From positions 1 to 14,043 of the forward strand of contig DHRN01000100.1 of NCBI GenBank assembly GCA_002411175.1: 14,043 nucleotides of DNA, written 5' to 3'. Shown here in pieces: positions 1 through 6,391 of this stretch (positions are counted from its first letter, which is position 1; each line of letters starts with the position of its first letter). The notes under the pieces were generated by a model. That model searched no databases. It had not been told where the DNA came from and worked only from the letters and a program-made list of their open reading frames with translations. Source of the stretch: Anaerolineaceae bacterium UBA5311. GTDB lineage: Bacteria > Chloroflexota > Anaerolineae > Anaerolineales > Anaerolineaceae. Position numbers and translations under genes: made by a program.

Positions 1-50
1 GACAGAATGTGTTGCCATTTCCAACAAGAACCTTACCGACTTCCCCGAAA

Positions 51-110
51 CGGGACAAGCCGCGTTCCCTACACCACATCCGGGACGGCGTGGCAGCCGT
101 CTCCTACACC
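51..110. repeat. Two degenerate tandem palindromic units (REP/STRR-like)
   Basis: Two adjacent units (51-75 and 81-110) both begin CGGGAC and both end in CCTACACC, with an imperfect inverted repeat inside each. In the second unit GACGGC (84-89) is followed by its exact reverse complement GCCGTC (96-101) around a 6-base loop. In the first, GGGAC pairs with GTtCCC across one bulged base. Read on the minus strand the units start GGTGTAGG, which resembles the GTAGGGA...TCCCTAC palindromic repeats I recall as abundant in cyanobacterial and Chloroflexota genomes. That family link is recalled and has not been searched. Function is unknown; such units are usually mobile or REP-like debris between genes. 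Confidence 0.45.
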
Positions 111-314
111 ATAAAAACTAACAGTATTTTCCATATTGAGAATTGCTTATTTCGCAAGAGATAACGCAGGGGCGACCCTTTCCCCGGGCATGGAAAAGCC
201 GAGCGCCCGTTCTGTATGAACAAACACAACTGCATGGATTGTTTCTACAAACTTCAGTCTGTTGTTATGTATCTTCTCAGAGACCCTGAAAACGAATAAT
301 ACTGTCTTTAAATA

Positions 315-338
315 GGAAGTCCCCCGAAGGGGACTTCC
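315..338 (-). terminator. Rho-independent-type terminator with UUCG tetraloop
   Basis: On the minus strand a perfect 10-bp stem (GGAAGTCCCC / GGGGACTTCC) closes on a C(UUCG)G tetraloop, an exceptionally stable hairpin, and is followed by TATTTAAAG. It begins 18 bases beyond the TAA stop of the large secreted-protein gene. The downstream tract is only moderately U-rich, but the position and stability make termination the obvious role. Its stem shares GGAAGTCCC/GGGACTTCC with the hairpin after the neighbouring peptidase gene. Confidence 0.8.
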
Positions 339-356
339 AGTCTGGTCAAGATTGAT

Positions 357-3300
357 TTATTGTTTGGCAGGATGCGGGTAACGGGTGAATGTGAAGGGCA
401 TATAGAGCCGTTCCCAGTCCCAAACGCGCAGCTGAACCGGGATGGTGATCTTAGGATCGGGAGCATTGAGGATGTCAAGTACCCCGAAGTAATCACCCCA
501 GGTTAGACCAGTAGAATCGAAGGTGAGCGTTACGTCAACCGAGCCGCCGTCAGGCGAAACTACACCAGCCATCGGGTCTATGGTCAGCCAAAGGATGTCA
601 CCACCTGTGCCGCCACCACCACCGGATGTGCCCATACCACGAACCATCCAGTTTCCAGCAAAGGAAGCGCCAAAGCTATCAATCAAACCCCAGGATTCAT
701 CCGGAGGAAGCTTAGGTTCGGCAGGAGGTGGAGTTTGCACCCACCAGCCAGCCCAGGAGCGTTGTTGGGTAGTTGTCTGGTCCATCGCCGCAGGGAAGTA
801 ACTGGTACCTGGTTTTTCCATGCCGATCAAACCAATAAGCACATCGCCAGGTCCATTAAGCGTGACGCCTTCTGGTAAGGTGTATACATTCCATGCATCA
901 AGCTTTTCGACGGTAACGGGGAATTGTGCCAGGAAGGTTGAATTTACTGCCGGGTCTGCGTTGCCGTGAACATTCTCGTAAACCACTAAGATCATGTCAT
1001 CGCCAACAAGGGCATAGTCAGCAGCACCGAAATAGACGTGGATCTCGTCCAGGGTGAACGGGAAGGCGTCAGGATCTGGTGTAAAGCGGTTCAACCAGAG
1101 GAATTCGTGATTACCACCGATACCAATGCCGTTGTCTCTGCTGCCGTCATCGATGATCAGCTCAACATCAGCAAGCTTGCTCATGGTGAAGGGAACAGGT
1201 CCGCCGCCATCTTTTTCAAAGACCTCAAAGACAGTTTCCCTGGCACCAAAGTTGGTGAGAGTCAGGGTCTGTTGAGCCATTTCCTCAGGATAGAGATCCT
1301 GGAAGAAGGATTCAGGACTGTAGGTCAGACAGGCTGCGTCCAGTCGGAGGTAAATGTCGTCGAGAACGACATCTTCATCCCAGCCAAGATAGACACCATA
1401 AAGCATTTGGGTGACGTAGTCTGGGTAGATAATTTCAATATCATAGGTGCCGTTGAGCAGTGCCCAGCTGAAGTATCCGTTCTCATCGGTAAGAGTCGAT
1501 TGGACCAGTTCGCCGTCGCGGTAGAAGTTGATAGTGGCTTCTTCGACCAGGGCGGGGTTGATATCGCATTGTTCAAAGGCGTAGACAGTACCCTTGATGT
1601 TGCCCCAGTTCAGCGGACGAATGACATGCATGGTCACTGGAATAGAGGGAACTTCGTAGGGAGTGTCAGTGTCGATAACAAGCTCGGCGAAGAAGTCACC
1701 GGGCTGTTCGATGCCGTAGACATTGAATTCAATATCAACAACCATGGAATCGTAAGCGGGGACCACACCCTCGATGGGATCTTCGGTCAGCCACGGCACA
1801 GCGCCGCCGCCAGAATCACCCCCGCCAGCGTAAGCTGCAATGGAAAGACAGTCGGATTCGTTGTCACCGGTGAAGGCGCCAACCAAAGTGGAAGCGCCGG
1901 TTTCCATGTCGATTGCACGGAGTTGACCGTTGCCGCCACTGCCATAAGCAGCCCAGTAGAGGATCTTGTTTTCTTCGTCGTAATCCATGCCCTGGGCATA
2001 GCCAGCCGCGAAGCCGAGCGCGCCAACGTCGATAACCTCACCAGTGTCAGGGTTGACGCTGTAGAGGTGGTCGGTGGAAATGTCGACCAAGTAGAGCAGG
2101 CCATTGTCAGGGACATAAGCAATGTCGATGCCGCAGGCAATGTTCGTGTTGGCGATTATCTCGATAGCACCGGACGGGCTGAGAGTAAAGATATCAGTAG
2201 CACTGGCACAGTTGGAAGTGGTTCCGTAGAAGAAACCATTCGCGCCGGCGATACCCTGGGCACCACCGCCACCAACACCAGGAATGGTTAGCTGAGCGAT
2301 TGGTGTTGCAACACCGGTTGCGGTATCGATGCTAACGAAGGCATCGGTGTCACTGATTGCATAAATCTTGCTGTAATCGTCTTTTAAGAAGTCACCGGCA
2401 TAGTAGGTTGCTGCAGAGGCTACCGCTTCCCAGGTTCCAGGAACAGTGATATCAGGAATTCGGAAGAGCTTATCGTTGGAGCGAACTTCGACGACATAAG
2501 CCATCGGACCGCCCTCGAGCTGCAGAACCGAATTACCGGCGGACTGGAGCTGGAGGTTGGTGCTCAAAGTGCTTGCTGAGGTGTCAGCTGTGGCAACAAC
2601 GTTTTTTCCGCCTTCGATTTCACCGGTGAACGGAGGAATATGATAGGGCTGGAAGCCCAGGTTCTTTTCTGCGATTGTGAAAGCTGCGTCCGTTCCACCA
2701 ATGTTTTCAAGGGTGAGGGTCGTAGTTTCGGGGTCGTCGAAGAGGGCAATGGTTCGTTCGAGAGCCAAAGGATCGGCAACGATCATGCCTGCTTCAAGTT
2801 CCCAGTCTTTTTGAACGATCTTGCTTTGCGTAACGGTGACAGACTCGGATACACTCGCATAGTTTTCCTTTGAGGCGGTGAAGAGGATGTCTTCAACATG
2901 TACCGCCTTGGGAATGTTGGCTTGGGGAAGGATGTGCTGATCGCAAGGATAGTCGGACATTGAAGGGGGAGTGTAAATGTCACTGCTGCAGGGATGGTTG
3001 ACTGCATCACCCGAACCATCACCATCAAAGTACCATGACACTAAACCGTTATCAGCGCTCGCGCCTGGAGTAGCACTCACACAATAATAAGCAGTACAGT
3101 GGTCGCTTGGATTTTGGTGACGGCGCGACATATTGATCTTGACGGCATAAGGTGACGGATCGAAAGTATAGGAGGTGATTGGTTGTACACTTCCGGTTCC
3201 AGTACAGAAACCAGTGCCTTGTTTGACTACAGCAGTAACTGTCCAGTCCTCGGGGAATTTCAACCACTCAGAAGAGCCCCATTCCCAGTCAGTAGTAAAG

Positions 3301-6167
3301 GTTTCAGCCCGGAAGCAGAAAGTACCAGGCTTGCCAGGTTTGTAGCCATTATCTCCACCAACACTCGGATCAAATACAACGAAACTTCCAGCTATGTCCT
3401 GGATACCAGCAACTGGCGCCGCATCAACATCATACTCAAGGAACGGCTGGAAGAGCCAGTAGAGACCATCTGAAGCAGGATGCCCGGAGTCTTCCTGGGT
3501 CAAAGCCGCCGCTAGTTCTGATTCGACTTTTGCGCCGTAGAGCAAGGTGTCTTCAACCATCGCGTCGTAGACATAACCAGCAACAACACCACCGGGAATC
3601 GTATTGCATTCAACACCGACAGTATATGGAGCGCTGTAAGATAGCGTGATGTCATCGATGTACCAACCAGGATACTGACCGCTGCCATCAGTGCGCAAAT
3701 AGAAACGCAATTGGAAGTTTTCGACTGCATAGGAAGGATCAAGGACTATTTCCTTATAGCTCCATGGCATGATATCGCCGAACTTCTCATATACGGTTGC
3801 CCATGTCGTACCGCCGTCCTTGCTTACTTCAACAGCGCCCCAGTCGTACGAATTGCTCTCAGTATCCATCCATTGCCAGAAGCTTACAATAATGGAGCTG
3901 CCAACATAATTAGAGAGGTCGATAACCGGGGAGGTCAGGCGGCTGCGCTCTAAATTGTTGTAATTGCCGGTCAGGTTGGTTGCCCAAACGTTGGTACCGC
4001 TGTGGGCAGCGCCAGGACCAGGTGTGGCTGAAGGAGTGCCCCACGCCCAGGAAGCAGGACCTTCGGTAACAGTGTCATCAAAAATCGTGACAACAAAGCC
4101 GCCATTGTCGGTTTCAAAGTCTTCCTCGAGGATAATGGTAGCGGGGGGAATGTCGAACTTGCCGATACCAAGATCATCAATATAGGTACCTAAGTAATTC
4201 ACTGAGCCATCACTCTTCATTTTGAAACGCAACTGAAAATCAGCAACGTTATAGGTTGGATCAAGTGCTAAGGATTGTTGGGTATATGGCTTGCCAGTGT
4301 CATTGATACCGCCTATAGGACCCCAGACTGCTGTCCAGGTTGTACCGCCGTTCTTTGTAACTTCGAGGGTAACATTGTCATAAGTGGCACTTTCGAAATA
4401 TTTCCAGTCCCACCATTGGATAACTGGTGTAGATGTGCCAAAACTTGTCAGGTCCATGACCGGAGAGGTCATATAAGAAAGCTCGTTGGGGTTATAGCTT
4501 CCTCCGAGATTGGTGGCAATTCCCTTTGTACCGCTATGTCCGGTACCCGGACCGCTCGTGATGGTACCCCATGCCCATGAGGAGTTGGTACCACTGGAGA
4601 CGAAACCGCCGTCATTGTTTTCAAAATCGAAATAGTATTTGTATTCGGGAAAATAACCCGGAGCATTACAGGCAGCAGCATCAATATACAGGTAGAAATC
4701 CTGCTCAAAAGCAATCGCTCCCGTGGGGGTGATGGTGGCGCCGTGAGGTGAGTAACCACCAACCATAGCTTCAATATCCAGGTTGTATTCCTGACCGTTG
4801 GACAGAGTGATTTCGTATTCACCTGTGAAGGGATCGGTATAAACGACTTCTTCAAAGCCTTCTTGAGAAAAGGTCATTTTGGCGTAGAGTGGATAACCGT
4901 GTGAAGCGCCTCCATATATACCACCGTCATAAACTGCACCAGTCACGAGGATTTCGGGCAAACCTTCAAGTTCGAAGTTGACCACGATCGGAGCTGTCGC
5001 GCCCTCAGGGACGGTGGCCGTCTTAGTTTCGGGTTGGTATCCGGCTTTACTGGCAGTCAGGCTGTATTCACCCGCATCCACCATGATACTGTATGCACCG
5101 AATTCGTCGGTGGTCAATGAACGAGGGCTATCACCGCCAGTAACCAATACATTAGCGCCTTCGATCGGAGCACCGCCAACAGCGGTGACGGTTCCATTGA
5201 TTTCATAATCGCCAGTAGCGGCGGCTGCCGCGATTGAGAAGGCATCTATTTCATCCTGGACGAAAGTACCGACCAGTGCTGATGCGCCGGTGTTGATGTC
5301 GATGATGCGCAGGGCAGAAGACTCGGTATAAGATGCCCAGTAGAGGACGCCATTGACTTCGTCATAGTCCATGCCCTGGGCATAGTTGGGATCGATACCA
5401 AGCGAGCCGACGAGTGTGTCAACACCAGTAGCAGGGTCGATTCTGTACAGTGAGGCAGTAACCAGGTCAACACCGTAGAGCATGCCTGTTTCGGGCACAT
5501 AGGCAATGTCAATGATACAGGTCGCATTAGGCAATAACCCGATGGTTGTAGTTGCGGCAGTTGCCAGGTTAACTGTAACTAAAGTAGAGGAGACGTTACA
5601 GTTTGTGGTCACGCCATACATGACACCATCGCCGCCAGCCAAGCCACCGAATGTGCCGGCGGGAGGGGTGGTGATGCCGATCAGAGTTGCTGCTGCAGTT
5701 GCTGTATTTATGGAGTACAGTCCATTGTTATCATAACTAACTGCGTACAATTTACTGAAATCTGAACCCATGAAATCACCAGCAAACAAGGAGGTGGCTG
5801 ATGGAGTGCCCACCAGGCTGGCTGTTCCGGGCACTGAGACATCAGGCCAATGGTACATCTGTTCAGTCGGATATACTTCTACACCATAAGCCGGGGGTGC
5901 TGCGGTGATGCCATACTTGGCGGCATTTTCATTGAGGACCACACCACCGGAAGCACCATCCGAGGACTCTTTTCGGGGCGCTGCCGCTGTGGTCTTAGGC
6001 TCTCCACTGCGCTCAAGCTCGCCAGTGAAGGCAGGGATGCTGTAGGGCTGGTTAGGCACAGCATCGGTGATATCAGTCTGCGCAGTAACGGTTGCCGGGA
6101 TATAGCCGATAAGCAAACCCAGGACAAGCACTACTGCGAGGACTTTTTGTATTGTTTTACTTTTCAT
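357..6167 (-). CDS. Giant secreted multidomain protein, propeller paralogue of the S8 peptidase
   Basis: A 1936-residue exported protein with no recognisable catalytic domain. The signal peptide is residues 1-29 (KSKTIQK, then a hydrophobic core, VTA|QT cleavage). Approximate order after it: IPAFTGELE motif (44-52), beta-propeller-like repeats (93-315, LVG..LYAV..LYSI pattern), two carboxypeptidase-regulatory-like (CPD) domains (320-400, 405-497), two MAM/InhA-like jelly rolls (510-668, 678-846), a third CPD split by an inserted module (about 910-1088, six Cys), an Ig-like segment, second propeller (1220-1446), BACON-like Ig (1457-1516), CPD (1521-1610), Ig-like, a unique domain (1661-1846), Gly-rich linker, Ig-like (1857-1914) and tail WDWERLYMPF. 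From about residue 320 it is collinear with the adjacent S8 peptidase, but no D/H/S triad is present. The start is fixed by AAAGGAAG upstream and the signal peptide. Surface binding or scaffold function is inferred; domain names are by eye. Confidence 0.93.
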   Translation of the reverse strand: MKSKTIQKVLAVVLVLGLLIGYIPATVTAQTDITDAVPNQPYSIPAFTGELERSGEPKTTAAAPRKESSDGASGGVVLNENAAKYGITAAPPAYGVEVYPTEQMYHWPDVSVPGTASLVGTPSATSLFAGDFMGSDFSKLYAVSYDNNGLYSINTATAAATLIGITTPPAGTFGGLAGGDGVMYGVTTNCNVSSTLVTVNLATAATTTIGLLPNATCIIDIAYVPETGMLYGVDLVTASLYRIDPATGVDTLVGSLGIDPNYAQGMDYDEVNGVLYWASYTESSALRIIDINTGASALVGTFVQDEIDAFSIAAAAATGDYEINGTVTAVGGAPIEGANVLVTGGDSPRSLTTDEFGAYSIMVDAGEYSLTASKAGYQPETKTATVPEGATAPIVVNFELEGLPEILVTGAVYDGGIYGGASHGYPLYAKMTFSQEGFEEVVYTDPFTGEYEITLSNGQEYNLDIEAMVGGYSPHGATITPTGAIAFEQDFYLYIDAAACNAPGYFPEYKYYFDFENNDGGFVSSGTNSSWAWGTITSGPGTGHSGTKGIATNLGGSYNPNELSYMTSPVMDLTSFGTSTPVIQWWDWKYFESATYDNVTLEVTKNGGTTWTAVWGPIGGINDTGKPYTQQSLALDPTYNVADFQLRFKMKSDGSVNYLGTYIDDLGIGKFDIPPATIILEEDFETDNGGFVVTIFDDTVTEGPASWAWGTPSATPGPGAAHSGTNVWATNLTGNYNNLERSRLTSPVIDLSNYVGSSIIVSFWQWMDTESNSYDWGAVEVSKDGGTTWATVYEKFGDIMPWSYKEIVLDPSYAVENFQLRFYLRTDGSGQYPGWYIDDITLSYSAPYTVGVECNTIPGGVVAGYVYDAMVEDTLLYGAKVESELAAALTQEDSGHPASDGLYWLFQPFLEYDVDAAPVAGIQDIAGSFVVFDPSVGGDNGYKPGKPGTFCFRAETFTTDWEWGSSEWLKFPEDWTVTAVVKQGTGFCTGTGSVQPITSYTFDPSPYAVKINMSRRHQNPSDHCTAYYCVSATPGASADNGLVSWYFDGDGSGDAVNHPCSSDIYTPPSMSDYPCDQHILPQANIPKAVHVEDILFTASKENYASVSESVTVTQSKIVQKDWELEAGMIVADPLALERTIALFDDPETTTLTLENIGGTDAAFTIAEKNLGFQPYHIPPFTGEIEGGKNVVATADTSASTLSTNLQLQSAGNSVLQLEGGPMAYVVEVRSNDKLFRIPDITVPGTWEAVASAATYYAGDFLKDDYSKIYAISDTDAFVSIDTATGVATPIAQLTIPGVGGGGAQGIAGANGFFYGTTSNCASATDIFTLSPSGAIEIIANTNIACGIDIAYVPDNGLLYLVDISTDHLYSVNPDTGEVIDVGALGFAAGYAQGMDYDEENKILYWAAYGSGGNGQLRAIDMETGASTLVGAFTGDNESDCLSIAAYAGGGDSGGGAVPWLTEDPIEGVVPAYDSMVVDIEFNVYGIEQPGDFFAELVIDTDTPYEVPSIPVTMHVIRPLNWGNIKGTVYAFEQCDINPALVEEATINFYRDGELVQSTLTDENGYFSWALLNGTYDIEIIYPDYVTQMLYGVYLGWDEDVVLDDIYLRLDAACLTYSPESFFQDLYPEEMAQQTLTLTNFGARETVFEVFEKDGGGPVPFTMSKLADVELIIDDGSRDNGIGIGGNHEFLWLNRFTPDPDAFPFTLDEIHVYFGAADYALVGDDMILVVYENVHGNADPAVNSTFLAQFPVTVEKLDAWNVYTLPEGVTLNGPGDVLIGLIGMEKPGTSYFPAAMDQTTTQQRSWAGWWVQTPPPAEPKLPPDESWGLIDSFGASFAGNWMVRGMGTSGGGGGTGGDILWLTIDPMAGVVSPDGGSVDVTLTFDSTGLTWGDYFGVLDILNAPDPKITIPVQLRVWDWERLYMPFTFTRYPHPAKQ

Positions 6168-6171
6168 GTCA

Positions 6172-6179
6172 CTTCCTTT
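6172..6179 (-). promoter_or_regulatory. Ribosome binding site of the propeller paralogue
   Basis: AAAGGAAG precedes the ATG, with a 6-base gap from its AAGGA core. It lies in a 26-base block (6154-6179) identical to the same block at the start of the peptidase gene (11550-11575), which fixes both starts. Confidence 0.75.
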
Positions 6180-6344
6180 TTATAATTAAATTGGTTTGGG
6201 ACTACAAAAAACAATTTGTTTTCATAGGCTGAAATTTGGTTTTCACCTCCACTGTCCCGAATAATGACCGGCACAATACGATATTGCGTTTCCGGTGTTT
6301 TCGATAAGAGTGTTTTCAACATTTCAGTTTATAAATCCGTCTGT
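6180..6344 (-). promoter_or_regulatory. Leader/promoter region of the propeller paralogue
   Basis: This AT-rich segment separates the upstream hairpin from the ribosome binding site. It contains GGAGGTGAAAA (GGAGGTG at 6244-6250), 76 bases before the start codon. The neighbouring peptidase gene has the matching GGAGGTGGAAAA 68 bases before its start. A hairpin lies further upstream at 6268-6295. I could not find a convincing -35/-10 pair: CATTAT (6262-6267) sits where TACAAT sits in the other leader, but has no matching -35. The gene may have its own weak or regulated promoter, or depend on read-through from the peptidase gene. Confidence 0.4.
6268..6295 (-). other. Hairpin with interrupted 11-bp stem upstream of the propeller paralogue
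   Basis: CCGG (6268-6271) pairs with CCGG (6292-6295). Inside, CACAATA (6272-6278) pairs with TATTGCG (6282-6288), including one G-T pair, around a CGA loop with an unpaired TTT on one side. No U-tract follows on the minus strand, so it is not a standard terminator. It could be an operator or an RNA element in the leader. Confidence 0.4.
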
Positions 6345-6375
6345 CCTGGAAGTCCCTCTTGGAGGGACTTCCAGG
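6345..6375 (-). terminator. Terminator-like hairpin after the S8 peptidase gene
   Basis: A perfect 14-bp inverted repeat (CCTGGAAGTCCCTC / GAGGGACTTCCAGG) with a 3-base loop begins 16 bases after the peptidase stop codon. The sequence beyond it on the minus strand (ACAGACGGATTTATAAAC) is not a true U-tract, so termination may be incomplete or factor-dependent. The stem shares CTGGAAGTCCC with the terminator at 315-338, suggesting a common hairpin family. The repeat is nearly symmetric, so it would also fold in the opposite transcript. Confidence 0.65.
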
Positions 6376-6391
6376 TTGAATGATTAATATG

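Larger units (their letters stand above)
1..356. other. Intergenic region with palindromic repeats, no convincing gene
   Basis: This stretch downstream of the giant secreted-protein gene holds several short palindromes and no gene that I can support. TGTTG (10-14) pairs with CAACA (22-26). Two GGGAC-type hairpin units follow at 51-110. A looser palindrome at about 169-210 (GGGCG pairing with CGCCC, with a TTTCC/GGAAA inner stem) comes next. All three forward frames stay open over roughly the first 110 bases, which fits short repetitive GC-rich DNA better than one real gene. The rho-independent-type terminator of the preceding gene lies at 315-338. Confidence 0.5.

Noticed and set aside
2..164. 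Open frames in all three plus-strand phases at the window start
   Set aside because: All three are open at once over palindromic GC-rich sequence, none has a recognisable product, and they cannot all be real; treated as repeat DNA.
216..299. Plus-strand 27-codon frame (MNKHNCMDCF...) with a CxxC pair
   Set aside because: It looks protein-like but has no ribosome binding site and no promoter, overlaps the palindromic repeat region, and is too short to support without homologues.
1038..2291. Long plus-strand reading frame of 417 codons
   Set aside because: It is antisense to the well-supported secreted-protein gene, has no signal for translation, and its existence follows from the codon pattern of the real gene.
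6214..6237. Minus-strand leader peptide frame MKTNCFL before the propeller paralogue
   Set aside because: Its ATG lies about 18 bases after GGAGGTG, too far for a good ribosome site, and it has no counterpart in the peptidase leader.
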